A DNA stretch of 64,000 nucleotides, taken from positions 1-64,000 of the forward strand of contig CAKRHP010000012.1 of NCBI GenBank assembly GCA_934339135.1, read 5' to 3'. The stretch comes from an uncultured Lachnospiraceae bacterium (GTDB lineage: Bacteria > Bacillota > Clostridia > Lachnospirales > Lachnospiraceae). Numbering within the stretch: position 1 is the stretch's first letter; each line of letters begins with the position of its first letter. Position numbers and translations under genes: made by a program. A model generated the notes under the pieces. It was not told where the DNA came from. It was given only the letters and a program-made list of their open reading frames with translations, and ran no database searches. Of this stretch, positions 36,396-44,891 are shown in pieces.

Positions 36396-36534
36396 TTGTA
36401 AATATCCTCCACGAAAAAGATACGAATGTTAAAAAATCCGTTATCAAACTGATAGTTTTGTCTTTGTATTTATTGTAACATATTTCTATGAAAGAAAGAA
36501 TACATAGTTGCACGAAGAAATGGAGGAAATGATT

Positions 36535-38790
36535 ATGAGACGTAAGGGGTTTAAAAAGCTCACTGCTCTTTCACTGGCGGTGGCCATGGTATTTACCATG
36601 AACGGAATGACCACATTGTCATCAGCGGCAAAGGCAAAGAAGAAGATTGCATTCAATAAAACTTCTCTTTCCCTGAAGGTTGGACAGACAAAAAAACTGA
36701 CTATCAAAAATAAGCCCGCAAAAGCAAAACTGAAATGGTCTACCAGCAACAAAAAGGTAGCAACCGTTAAGAAAGGAAAGGTCAAGGCGGTGAAAAAAGG
36801 ATCTGCAAAGATTACCTGTAAATTGACCTATAAGAAAAAAGGAAAAAAGGTTACGAAGAAGCTGACAGCAAAGATTAAGGTTACAGCAAAGAAAAAAACA
36901 ACGGCAACCGCAACACCGGCAAGTAATGGTGCCATAACAACAGTGCCGACAGCCACACCAACAACGGAACCGACACCGACGCCGGTAAATAAACAAGAAC
37001 TTTTGAAACAGTCTAACGTTGGTACGGAGCATAAATCGGCTAACGGTATTACAACAAAAGACAATGGTTTAATGAGAAAGGAACTTTCATCTCAAGATCT
37101 TATGAGTACAATGTCTCTTGGCTGGAATCTGGGAAATCAGATGGAGCAGTCAAATTGTATGGGGACTTACAAGGATCTGAAGGAAAGTGAGACCAGTGCC
37201 GGTAATCCTATGGCGACACAGAAAACATTTGATGGATTAAAGAGTTATGGTGTCAATACCGTTCGTGTACCGGTAGCATGGTCCAACTTCATGTCGGATG
37301 ATGGAAAATACACGATCAACGAGGAATTGTTCAATCGTGTGGAAGAGATTATTAATTATGCATTAAATGATGAAATGTATGTCATCATTAATATCCATTG
37401 GGATGGTGGATGGTGGGGAATGTTTGGTGCTGAGGAGATTGACGCCAAGGAAACTCCGATCCGTGATGAGGCATGGAAAAAATATGAGGCATTCTGGACA
37501 CAGATTGCAAATCGTTACAAAGAGTACTCTGATCATTTGATCTTTGAGGGCGCAAATGAGGAGCTGAGCGGTCGTCTGAATGATGATTATAAGCATCCGG
37601 AAAAAGGACAGCAGAATCAGACCGGTAAGTTGCCACAGGATGGAAATGCCATTTATCAGCTTGTAAATCAGATCAATCAGAAGTTTGTAGATATTGTCAG
37701 AAGTACAGGGGGCAATAATGCATATCGTCATCTGCTGATCCCGGGTACCGGAAATGAATCCTGCGTGATCGGTGGTTATAAAGGAGATCATTATAAGACA
37801 GACGGAACGATGGATGAGCGTTATAAGATGCCGGAGGATACAGCGGAGAATGGTCATTCTAAACTCAGCGTGTCTGTACATTACTATGATCCTACAGATT
37901 ATGGCATTTCTGCAACATCGACAACATCCTGGGGATATCGTGATTCCTGGGGAACGAAAGAAGATTATGAGTATATGACAAATATGCTGGGACGTCTTAA
38001 GAAGTTCACAGACGATGGTTATGCAGTGATCCTTGGTGAGTGTGGTTGTGTCAAAGGATATAAGAATAACGTCATTGACTACATGAGAGAGCTTTTCAAA
38101 CAGTGTCTGGACAGAGGATATTGTCCGGTACTGTGGGATGAGGGACATTATTTTGAGAGAGAGAAAGGTTACTTTGCATATGGTGATGTAGGAGCGCTTT
38201 ATGCAGAGATTACAGGCTCTACACCAAACATTCCGGAGGGAGTCAAGCTGGTAAATACAGGTGTTTCTGTTGTTCCTACTACAGAAAATCAGAATCCGAA
38301 GGTGGTTTATACCTGGGAGGGCGAGTTTATGCGTCACACAGGTAACACAGAGGCTGTAGCGATTTCAAAAGAAAGAGGAGATATTTTCGATGTTAAAGGC
38401 CAGGGAATTGGCGTGACAACCAGTGTTACGGATGGCATGCAGGCAATTATTAATAATCAGTATTGGAACATACATCTTAATGTTGACTGGAGTAAGCTTA
38501 AGGAGCCTTGCATTCGTGTATATCCAATGGATAATGCTGCCAGTCTGGGAGCGGATCTGCAGCTTGGTTATATGAAGGACGAAAGTGCCGGAGCGAAGTT
38601 TGATGTGGATTATGACCAGAAAAAGGGTCAGATGTGGGGGAACAGATATTTGAAGCTGGATGCAGAGAATCTGAAGGGAGATTATCCATGGCTTTGGATT
38701 ACAACCAACACCTATACGGGATGCTCCTTCGTGAAGATTGAAATCTGCGACGGTGCATATAATGCAGATGGCAGCGATTTTACAAAATAG
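36535..38790 (+). CDS. Secreted GH5 cellulase/endoglucanase with Ig-like domain and C-terminal binding module
   Basis: 751 residues. A signal peptide (to about residue 32) is followed by a lysine-rich bacterial Ig-like (Big2) domain (residues ~35-125, KIAFNKTSLSLKVGQTKKL) and a Thr/Pro linker. The GH5 catalytic domain spans residues ~190-565: SLGWNLGNQME, VNTVRVPVAW, INIHWDGG, acid/base Glu342 in FEGANEELS and nucleophile Glu502 in VILGECGCV. The C-terminal ~170 residues look like a carbohydrate-binding module. It hydrolyses beta-glucans outside the cell. There is no sortase motif or dockerin. GGAGG precedes ATG 36535. Confidence 0.9.
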   Translation: MRRKGFKKLTALSLAVAMVFTMNGMTTLSSAAKAKKKIAFNKTSLSLKVGQTKKLTIKNKPAKAKLKWSTSNKKVATVKKGKVKAVKKGSAKITCKLTYKKKGKKVTKKLTAKIKVTAKKKTTATATPASNGAITTVPTATPTTEPTPTPVNKQELLKQSNVGTEHKSANGITTKDNGLMRKELSSQDLMSTMSLGWNLGNQMEQSNCMGTYKDLKESETSAGNPMATQKTFDGLKSYGVNTVRVPVAWSNFMSDDGKYTINEELFNRVEEIINYALNDEMYVIINIHWDGGWWGMFGAEEIDAKETPIRDEAWKKYEAFWTQIANRYKEYSDHLIFEGANEELSGRLNDDYKHPEKGQQNQTGKLPQDGNAIYQLVNQINQKFVDIVRSTGGNNAYRHLLIPGTGNESCVIGGYKGDHYKTDGTMDERYKMPEDTAENGHSKLSVSVHYYDPTDYGISATSTTSWGYRDSWGTKEDYEYMTNMLGRLKKFTDDGYAVILGECGCVKGYKNNVIDYMRELFKQCLDRGYCPVLWDEGHYFEREKGYFAYGDVGALYAEITGSTPNIPEGVKLVNTGVSVVPTTENQNPKVVYTWEGEFMRHTGNTEAVAISKERGDIFDVKGQGIGVTTSVTDGMQAIINNQYWNIHLNVDWSKLKEPCIRVYPMDNAASLGADLQLGYMKDESAGAKFDVDYDQKKGQMWGNRYLKLDAENLKGDYPWLWITTNTYTGCSFVKIEICDGAYNADGSDFTK

Positions 38791-38830
38791 TTTTCTTCCT
38801 TAACAAGATGATATAAATTTGCAACGGATG

Positions 38831-38866
38831 AGACAGAGTTTCGTATGGGGAACTCTGTCTTATTCA
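38831..38866 (+). terminator. Intrinsic terminator of the GH5 gene
   Basis: A perfect 10-bp stem, AGACAGAGTT (38831-38840) and AACTCTGTCT (38851-38860), with a 10-base loop and a weak T-rich tail. Confidence 0.6.
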
Positions 38867-38895
38867 TTGACGAATTTCTATCAATCAATTATAAT
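38867..38895 (+). promoter_or_regulatory. Promoter of glgB
   Basis: TTGACG (38867-38872), 17-base spacer, TATAAT (38890-38895), directly after the GH5 terminator. It gives a leader of roughly 180 bases before ATG 39085. Confidence 0.65.
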
Positions 38896-38901
38896 AGTAA
38901 C

Positions 38902-39084
38902 ACAAGCTTTTTTAGAAACCTTCTATGCAAATTGTGTAGGAGGTTTTCGTTATTTGAGTGTATTTTCGCACTGCGAAATGTGCCGGCAGCACCGTGCTTT
39001 TGACGCTGGTGCCGGACAAGGGGTACAGATGCGGCAATGATTGGGTAGTTGTTACATCTGTAGATATAATGATTGGAGGAGACT
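38902..39084 (+). promoter_or_regulatory. Long structured 5' leader of glgB
   Basis: At least four helices can be drawn: AAACCTTCTA with TAGGAGGTTT (10 bp); TTTCGCA-C-TGCGAAA; CCGGCAGC with GCTG..CCGG; and TACAGATG (39024-39031) with CATCTGTA (39055-39062), the last ending 11 bases before the GGAGGAG ribosome site. It matches no riboswitch class I can recognise. A regulatory RNA is possible; it may also be an ordinary long leader. Confidence 0.45.
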
Positions 39085-41319
39085 ATGCAGGAGAAGTTAG
39101 ATCAATGGATCAATTGGGTAGAATATGATGAATTATTGGAGGGCAGACATAATGCCCCTCACAATATTCTTGGATTGCATGATTTTGGAAAGGGACAGAT
39201 CTTTACGGTGTACCGCCCGGAGGCGAAAGCGGTGACAGTGACAGACATGCGGGGGAATCATCCGACTGAACTGGAAGAAGTTGAGCCGGGCAGCGGTTTC
39301 TTTGGAAAGTATGTGGAAACACGCAAAAAACTAAAAGCACCGTATCTTTTGAATATTAAATATGGCGAGGACGATGTGGTTGTCACAGCGGATCCGTACT
39401 GTTTTGCACCACAGATCTCCAGCCTGGATCTGTATCTTTTTGCAGAGGGAAAGCATTACCAGATCTTTGATAAGCTGGGAGCGCACCCGATGGAGATCAA
39501 TGGAGTCAAGGGTACATATTTTGCCGTGTGGGCACCTCACGCAAGAGCGGTGAGTGTTGTGGGCAATTTCAATATGTGGGATGGCAGACTTCATCCGATG
39601 CGTACTTTGGAAGTATCCGGTGTATATGAGTTGTTTATTCCGGGAGTAGAGCCTTGGGCTGTCTACAAATATCAGATCCTGACCCGGACGGACGAGATTC
39701 TGATGAAGGCAGATCCATATGCCAACTGTGCAGAACTACGTCCGGACAATGCTTCGGTGGTAGCGGATCTCAGAGGGTTTCATTGGACCGACCGGAAGTG
39801 GATGACCAGTCGCCGCAAGGAGAGCAGAGAAAGCCGCCGCAGGGAGCCGATGGCGATCTATGAGGTACATCCTGGTTCCTGGCGCAAGAAGGACGACGGC
39901 ACAGAGGACGGCTTTTACAATTATAGAGAGCTTGCGGTAGAGTTGGCTGCCTATGTGAAAGAGATGGGGTATACCCATGTAGAGCTGATGGGTATTGCGG
40001 AGCACCCGTTTGATGGCTCCTGGGGCTATCAGGTGACGGGCTATTATGCGCCGACCCGCCGCTACGGGTCCCCGGAGGATTTTATGTATTTTGTGGATTA
40101 TATGCATAGTCAGGGGATCAGCGTTATTCTTGACTGGGTACCGGCACATTTCCCGAGAGATGCACATGGTCTGGCGCAGTTTGATGGACAGGCGCTTTAC
40201 GAGCATCCGGATAAACGTCGTGGAGAGCATCCGCATTGGGGCACTCTGATCTTTAATTATAAGAAAAAGGAAGTAGAAAATTTCCTTCTTGCCAATGGAT
40301 TATTCTGGCTCAAGAAGTTCCATGTGGATGGTCTTCGTGTGGACGCAGTGGCCTCCATGCTTTATCTGGATTATGGTAAGAATGATGGTGAGTGGCTGCC
40401 GAACGAAAAGGGCGGTAATGAGAACTTTGATGCGATCCATTTGTTCCAGCATATGAATCAGGTATTCGAGAAGGAAGAGCCGGGCACATTGGTCATTGCC
40501 GAGGAGTCTACTGCATGGGCGGGCGTGACTTCGCCGGCACAGATGGGAGGCTTAGGCTTCTTGTTTAAATGGAATATGGGCTGGATGAATGATTTTCTGG
40601 AATATATGCACATGGATCCGTTATTCCGTGGACCAAATCATGGACGTCTGACCTTCAGTCTGCAGTATGCATACAGTGAAAACTTTATTCAGGTACTTTC
40701 CCATGATGAGGTAGTTCATGGCAAGGGATCCATGATCAATAAGATGCCGGGAGAACTGGATGCGAAGTTTGCAAACCTGCGTACCGCATATGGCTTTATG
40801 TATGGTCATCCGGGCAAAAAGCTTTTGTTTATGGGACAGGAGTTTGCACAGTTCCGTGAGTGGAGCGAGGCGAGAAGTCTTGACTGGGATCTGCTGGGGG
40901 AGGAACGAAACCAGCAGATGCAGGATTATGTAAAGGCTTTAAATAAAATATATCAGGAATATGATGCTCTTTATGTCAACGACTGCGATCCGATCGGATT
41001 TGAATGGATGAGCTGTGAAAATGCTGATATGAGTGTTGTTTCTTTTGTGCGTCGTGGTGCATCGGCCAAAAAGCAGCTTTTGTTCCTGTGTAACTTTACA
41101 CCGGTTACCAGAGAAAATATGCAGTTTGGTGTACCGTGTCCGGGAAACTATAGGGAAATCTTATCTTCGGATGAGGAGCGTTTTGGTGGAACCGGTATTA
41201 CAAATTCAAAAGCACTTACCGCAAAGCAGGAATCCTGTGATGGCAGAGAGCATTCGATCCGGATGACATTGCCGCCACTTTCTGTGACTGTGTATGAGTA
41301 CGATTACAAAGAGAAATAA
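39085..41319 (+). CDS. glgB: 1,4-alpha-glucan branching enzyme GlgB (GH13)
   Basis: 744 residues. Creates alpha-1,6 branches in glycogen. Two N-terminal beta-sandwich domains (residues 1-230; the second starts YFAVWAPHARAVSVVGNFNMWDG) precede the GH13 barrel. Catalytic motifs are DGLRVDAVASML (Asp420), EESTAW (473-476) and VLSHDEVVHGK (Asp541), followed by an all-beta C-terminal domain. ATG 39085 follows GGAGGAG; an in-frame TTG at 39073 lies inside that region. Other glycogen genes (glgC, glgD, glgA) are not adjacent, so it is expressed alone from the promoter at 38867. Confidence 0.95.
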   Translation: MQEKLDQWINWVEYDELLEGRHNAPHNILGLHDFGKGQIFTVYRPEAKAVTVTDMRGNHPTELEEVEPGSGFFGKYVETRKKLKAPYLLNIKYGEDDVVVTADPYCFAPQISSLDLYLFAEGKHYQIFDKLGAHPMEINGVKGTYFAVWAPHARAVSVVGNFNMWDGRLHPMRTLEVSGVYELFIPGVEPWAVYKYQILTRTDEILMKADPYANCAELRPDNASVVADLRGFHWTDRKWMTSRRKESRESRRREPMAIYEVHPGSWRKKDDGTEDGFYNYRELAVELAAYVKEMGYTHVELMGIAEHPFDGSWGYQVTGYYAPTRRYGSPEDFMYFVDYMHSQGISVILDWVPAHFPRDAHGLAQFDGQALYEHPDKRRGEHPHWGTLIFNYKKKEVENFLLANGLFWLKKFHVDGLRVDAVASMLYLDYGKNDGEWLPNEKGGNENFDAIHLFQHMNQVFEKEEPGTLVIAEESTAWAGVTSPAQMGGLGFLFKWNMGWMNDFLEYMHMDPLFRGPNHGRLTFSLQYAYSENFIQVLSHDEVVHGKGSMINKMPGELDAKFANLRTAYGFMYGHPGKKLLFMGQEFAQFREWSEARSLDWDLLGEERNQQMQDYVKALNKIYQEYDALYVNDCDPIGFEWMSCENADMSVVSFVRRGASAKKQLLFLCNFTPVTRENMQFGVPCPGNYREILSSDEERFGGTGITNSKALTAKQESCDGREHSIRMTLPPLSVTVYEYDYKEK

Positions 41320-41336
41320 AAAGAAAATATAAAAAG

Positions 41337-41411
41337 GGAGCAGTTCCATGAGGAACCCATCAAAGTCAGACTTTTGGAGGGCGATACATGGAACTGCTCC
41401 TTCTTTATTTT
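41337..41411. terminator. Bidirectional terminator with 14-bp stem and 36-base loop
   Basis: GGAGCAGTTCCATG (41337-41350) and CATGGAACTGCTCC (41387-41400) pair perfectly, with T-rich flanks both ways. The large loop itself contains CAAAGTC-A-GACTTTTG. It separates glgB from the convergent lysozyme gene. Confidence 0.75.
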
Positions 41412-43222
41412 TTAATATAACTTCCTGCTACATATCCTGTGATCACGGTATTTTTCTTTGTGGAAAAAGCTACTTTATACCAGACGGCCTTTTTTACCTT
41501 TTTGGTTCCCAGTAATGGCAATGCTGTATTTTTGGGAATACTGGTGATCAGCTTTCCGGAGGTGCCGGCTGTTTTACGCAGATTCAGTTTGGTTGTGGTG
41601 GTTCCCTGGGTATAATACGTTAATCCTGATTTGGTGCGGCTGTAACCGTCATATACCTTGGAAGAAACATAATATCGGAAATGATGGAATTTGCTGCCAT
41701 TCTTGCGGTATGTTACGCCGACATATTCCAGAGGCATGCCCTTTTTTACAGTCATCAGTTTTGCGGATGATTTCACCGGTTTTTTATAAAGGACAAAGTT
41801 TTTCTTTGTGATACCGGTCTGACTGGAAGATTTCGTGGCAGCCGTGATCAAGGTGTAATCGGAATAAACAGTTCCATCGGAATTTTTGTGGTAAGCACGA
41901 ACCTTATAATAGTATTCATGATTCTTGGAAAGACCGCTGTTTGTCCAGGATGTCGTTTTTCCGCGTGTGATCTGTTTGATCTTTTTGTAAGTGCCATTGT
42001 AGCTGTCTTTGCGGTAGATCTGATATCCATCGGCATCCTCGACAGCGTTCCAGGAAAGAACCAGTTTTTTGGCATAGGATCTGGCGGAGAGATCTTCTAC
42101 GTCATCCAGGCTGTCAACATCATTTGGTGTTGGAGTTGGGGTAGTGATCGCTCCCTGGGTTGTACCATGGGAAAAAACAGGAGAGGATGGGCTTCCCATA
42201 GTATACCAGTAATTCATATCAACCTTTGTGGAGATTCCGTTTACCGTGCCACTGCTGGAATACTGCCACATAGAATAATTCCCATAAAAGCTGGTAGTAG
42301 AATTGTTTACAATATTATTGTATCTGGCAACCCAGATCTCGTATTTCTGACTCAGTCCCACACCATCGAGATTGTTGTTCAGATCGCTGATATTTGCATA
42401 GATCATAGGGGTATAGCCGTTTTGCTTTACCAGATCACAGAATGTGGTACAGATGGTGGTGTTTGTTTCCTTGGAAAGTCCGCCATGACGGCTGTTGCTA
42501 TTAAGCTCCCAGTCGATCACAACCGGCATGGTGATGGAAGCCTTGTATGGAGCAAGCTTATTGATGACGTATTGTGCTTCCTGTACGGCTTCGTCTACAT
42601 TTACAGCCTCTGTCCAGAAATAAACCCCAAGAGGCATGCCAACGGAAATAGCTTCCTGCATATATGCGGCAAACTTGGAATCTGTCATCAGAGAACCGTT
42701 GGAATATCCGCGATAGCCAAGACGCAGAATAGCAAAATCAATGCCCGCCGCTTTGACGTTTGTCCAGTTGATATTGCCCTGGTGGTAGGACACATCGATA
42801 CCGTCATAAATATTCAGTCCGTCATGGTCAGATGCGTGGGTATAACTTTTGCCCGTATACTTGCTGACGGTGGAGGTATAGCCCTTTAAATTAGAACCGG
42901 CAGGATTAACTGTCAGAAAGCCATCGGCAGCCTTCCGGGGATCAGCCCCCTTTTTATTATTAGAAGAAGCAGTGCCGGTTCCGGTATTTGGGGTAATGTT
43001 TTCCTCTGCAGCAGGCTCGTAAGCGCCGGAGAGACGTTCATAACCGGGATCATTTTTCTCCGGTGGAAGCTCGCTTGCGGCAGGAGAAGTCTGGGTGGAA
43101 GCGGTCTCGGATGAGGAGACAGTATTTCCGGTGGCGGCGGAAACAGTCTGTGGGAAACCCGACAGGGACGAAAGGATCATAGAAACGCTCAGCAAGGTGC
43201 TGATCAAAACTTTTTTTCTCAT
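41405..43222 (-). CDS. Secreted GH25 lysozyme with FN3 and SH3-like domains
   Basis: 605 residues. A signal peptide ends near AQTVSA (residue ~29), then a low-complexity Ser/Thr/Pro region to ~110. The GH25 barrel spans residues ~141-335, with GIDVSYHQG (Asp143) and the catalytic DxE in PVVIDWEL (Asp237, Glu239), ending VDMNYWY. An FN3-like domain (LVLSWNAVEDADGYQIYRK) and a C-terminal SH3-like region (TTTKLNLRKTAGTSGKLI) follow. It cleaves peptidoglycan between MurNAc and GlcNAc and may act in wall turnover or against other cells. GGAGGTATTT precedes the start at 43222. Confidence 0.92.
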   Translation of the reverse strand: MRKKVLISTLLSVSMILSSLSGFPQTVSAATGNTVSSSETASTQTSPAASELPPEKNDPGYERLSGAYEPAAEENITPNTGTGTASSNNKKGADPRKAADGFLTVNPAGSNLKGYTSTVSKYTGKSYTHASDHDGLNIYDGIDVSYHQGNINWTNVKAAGIDFAILRLGYRGYSNGSLMTDSKFAAYMQEAISVGMPLGVYFWTEAVNVDEAVQEAQYVINKLAPYKASITMPVVIDWELNSNSRHGGLSKETNTTICTTFCDLVKQNGYTPMIYANISDLNNNLDGVGLSQKYEIWVARYNNIVNNSTTSFYGNYSMWQYSSSGTVNGISTKVDMNYWYTMGSPSSPVFSHGTTQGAITTPTPTPNDVDSLDDVEDLSARSYAKKLVLSWNAVEDADGYQIYRKDSYNGTYKKIKQITRGKTTSWTNSGLSKNHEYYYKVRAYHKNSDGTVYSDYTLITAATKSSSQTGITKKNFVLYKKPVKSSAKLMTVKKGMPLEYVGVTYRKNGSKFHHFRYYVSSKVYDGYSRTKSGLTYYTQGTTTTKLNLRKTAGTSGKLITSIPKNTALPLLGTKKVKKAVWYKVAFSTKKNTVITGYVAGSYIKK

Positions 43223-43243
43223 AAATACCTCCTATGTATCGTT

Positions 43244-43268
43244 AAATATTTTTATGATAAAAATATTT
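43244..43268. repeat. 25-bp AT-only near-palindrome in the lysozyme leader
   Basis: AAATATTTTTAT (43244-43255) and ATAAAAATATTT (43257-43268) are perfect inverted copies around one G. They lie about 20 bases upstream of the lysozyme start codon. Possibly an mRNA hairpin or an operator. The rest of 43223-43466 has no gene. Confidence 0.6.
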
Positions 43269-43420
43269 CATTAAAGTTTTGTGTGTGAATTAATATGTAT
43301 CAGACGCTCAATGCAGGCATTATAGGAAAATTTTTTGTCAAAAATGTGATGCAGAGAGGAAAAGTTTTGTGGTTCCCCTGTGTCACCGTGTGCCTGCCGT
43401 AACATATATTTATAGGTAGA

Positions 43421-43458
43421 AAAAAAGCCCCAACCCGATAGATATCTATCAAATTAGG
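43421..43458 (-). terminator. Intrinsic terminator of the leftward tRNA-Lys
   Basis: Read on the - strand, CCTAATTTGATAGAT pairs with ATCTATCGGGTTGGG using several G-U pairs, followed shortly by TTTTTT. The core GATAGATATCTATC (43437-43450) is a perfect palindrome. Confidence 0.65.
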
Positions 43459-43466
43459 ACCTTCAA

Positions 43467-43539
43467 TGCGCGATCAGGGGTTCGAACCCTGGACACCCTG
43501 ATTAAGAGTCAGGTGCTCTGCCAGCTGAGCTAATCGCGC
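43467..43539 (-). tRNA. tRNA-Lys(CTT), leftward copy
   Basis: 73-nt cloverleaf on the - strand. Acceptor GCGCGAT / ATCGCGC with discriminator A; anticodon loop CTCTTAA gives CTT; CCA not encoded. The 73 bases are identical to the rightward copy at 44598, in inverted orientation about 1.1 kb away. Confidence 0.95.
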
Positions 43540-43565
43540 TTACTCGTCTTTGCGACAACGAATTC

Positions 43566-43594
43566 ATTATATACAACATTATGACAAAATGCAA
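43566..43594 (-). promoter_or_regulatory. Promoter of the leftward tRNA-Lys
   Basis: On the - strand: TTGCAT (43594-43589), 17-base spacer, TATAAT (43571-43566). The sequence AAAAGGGGTTGCATT around the -35 is shared with the promoter of the other tRNA-Lys copy. Confidence 0.7.
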
Positions 43595-43656
43595 CCCCTT
43601 TTTTGAGAAAAATACAAAAAAATGTGAAATTTTATTGAAGAAAAGTACGGAAGTCT

Positions 43657-43684
43657 TTGCAAGGTATAGGAATCGTGCTATAAT
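43657..43684 (+). promoter_or_regulatory. Promoter of the CAP-domain gene
   Basis: TTGCAA (43657-43662), 16-base spacer, TATAAT (43679-43684), 35 bases before ATG 43719. Confidence 0.6.
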
Positions 43685-43718
43685 TACCCCAAAAATATTA
43701 GAAAAAGAAGGAATTCAT

Positions 43719-44483
43719 ATGTATAGAAAAAAATCAGTAAAGGGTATCCATTGTTTTTTGGTTCTGCTCTTGTGTGTCAGTATGCTTTCCTGGCCGGTGG
43801 GAGATGTACAGGCTGTGGGCAAGACCACTGCAACAGTGGGCAAACGTTCCAAGACCACCGCAGAGCTTACGATCCGGAAAATTTCCGGCGTAACAGGATA
43901 TCAGGTATTTCTGTCCAAAACCCGTAAAGGGAAATATGCACAGGTCGGAGCCACCAGGACATCCTCTTTTAAACTGAGCAAGCTCAAGAAAAATAAAGCA
44001 TATTTTGTAAAGATCCGTGCTTATAAGACTTCCGGTTCCAGAATCGTGACCGGTAAGTATTCCGGGATCGTAAAGATCAGTAAGTATATGACGGTAACCA
44101 CGGCGGATAAATATGCGGCGCAGGTGTTGGAACTTGTTAATGCGGAGAGAGAAAAGGAAAATCTGCCTGCATTAAAGGCAAGTGAAGCATTAAATAAAGC
44201 TGCCAATATCCGGGCAAAGGAGCTTGTTACGGAAAATTCGCCAAACAGACCGGATGGCAGAAATGGCTGCAGTGTTCTCACGGATCAGAAGATTGTCTAT
44301 GAGTCCGCAGGAGAAAATATTGCTTCCGGCTGCAAGACACCGAAAGATGTGGTGGAGAAATGGATGGGGGATGCCGGTCACCGTGCCCAGATCATGTCGT
44401 CTGATTATACTTATATGGGGGTTGGATATTATGAAACAGCCAAAGGAGATAAATATTATTGGTCACAGCTTTTTATGAATTAA
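43719..44483 (+). CDS. Secreted CAP (SCP/PR-1) domain protein with FN3-like domain
   Basis: 254 residues. A signal peptide (residues 1-31) is followed by an FN3-like domain (residues ~35-115; ELTIRKISGVTGYQVFLSKT) and a CAP domain (residues ~125-254): VLELVNAEREKENLPALK, the helix with NKAANIRAKEL, YESAGENIASG and HRAQIMSSDYTYMGVGYY. The CAP ligands His and Glu are partly kept (AGENI, GHRAQIM). Bacterial CAP proteins are surface proteins of unclear activity. The start at 43719 follows AGAAGGA; the frame is open further upstream, but through the tRNA promoter. It lies between two inverted tRNA-Lys genes. Confidence 0.88.
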   Translation: MYRKKSVKGIHCFLVLLLCVSMLSWPVGDVQAVGKTTATVGKRSKTTAELTIRKISGVTGYQVFLSKTRKGKYAQVGATRTSSFKLSKLKKNKAYFVKIRAYKTSGSRIVTGKYSGIVKISKYMTVTTADKYAAQVLELVNAEREKENLPALKASEALNKAANIRAKELVTENSPNRPDGRNGCSVLTDQKIVYESAGENIASGCKTPKDVVEKWMGDAGHRAQIMSSDYTYMGVGYYETAKGDKYYWSQLFMN

Positions 44484-44535
44484 CATGAATGAGTGTTAAA
44501 AAAATTAAAAAATTTAAAAAAAGTGAAAAAAGGGG

Positions 44536-44564
44536 TTGCATTCCTCGGGAGAATCTGTTATTAT
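44536..44564 (+). promoter_or_regulatory. Promoter of the rightward tRNA-Lys
   Basis: TTGCAT (44536-44541), 17-base spacer, TATTAT (44559-44564), 33 bases before the tRNA. Preceded by the same AAAAAAGGGG run as the leftward copy. Confidence 0.7.
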
Positions 44565-44597
44565 AGCAAAGTCGCTTGCGAAAGCACAGCGATATGA

Positions 44598-44670
44598 GCG
44601 CGATTAGCTCAGCTGGCAGAGCACCTGACTCTTAATCAGGGTGTCCAGGGTTCGAACCCCTGATCGCGCA
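44598..44670 (+). tRNA. tRNA-Lys(CTT), rightward copy
   Basis: 73-nt cloverleaf identical to the - strand copy at 43467-43539. Anticodon CTT, discriminator A44670, CCA not encoded. It has its own promoter and terminator. Confidence 0.95.
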
Positions 44671-44679
44671 TGATATATG

Positions 44680-44710
44680 AAGCATCTGATATTTTATCAG
44701 GTGCTTTTTT
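44680..44710 (+). terminator. Intrinsic terminator of the rightward tRNA-Lys
   Basis: AAGCATCTGATA and TATCAGGTGCTT form a stem with one G-U pair and a TTT loop, then TTTTTT. Confidence 0.8.
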
Positions 44711-44790
44711 CAATATATAGGAAATATGGTATTTTATAGGAATGGTAAATTATTTATGTGGAATGTGTTTTACAGGAGCGGACGATTCTC

Positions 44791-44818
44791 TTGAAAAAAC
44801 ATGAAAGAATGGTATACT
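44791..44818 (+). promoter_or_regulatory. Promoter of the aminotransferase gene
   Basis: TTGAAA (44791-44796), 16-base spacer, TATACT (44813-44818), about 70 bases before ATG 44892. Confidence 0.5.
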
Positions 44819-44891
44819 TGTATGTGAGACAAAAGGGTGGTCAGACAACGATGACCGCAGGACGGACATATTACAGAATGGAGGTTCCACA

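Noticed and set aside
37363-38337. 324-codon - strand frame within the GH5 gene
   Set aside because: Antisense shadow of the catalytic domain; composition is Ile/Leu/His-rich without any motif.
39065-39070. TATAAT immediately before glgB as its promoter
   Set aside because: It lies 15 bases before the ATG, so transcripts would start inside the ribosome site; the promoter at 38867 fits better.
41888-42889. 333-codon + strand frame within the lysozyme gene
   Set aside because: Antisense to an intact GH25 gene with catalytic residues; no start site or recognisable domain.
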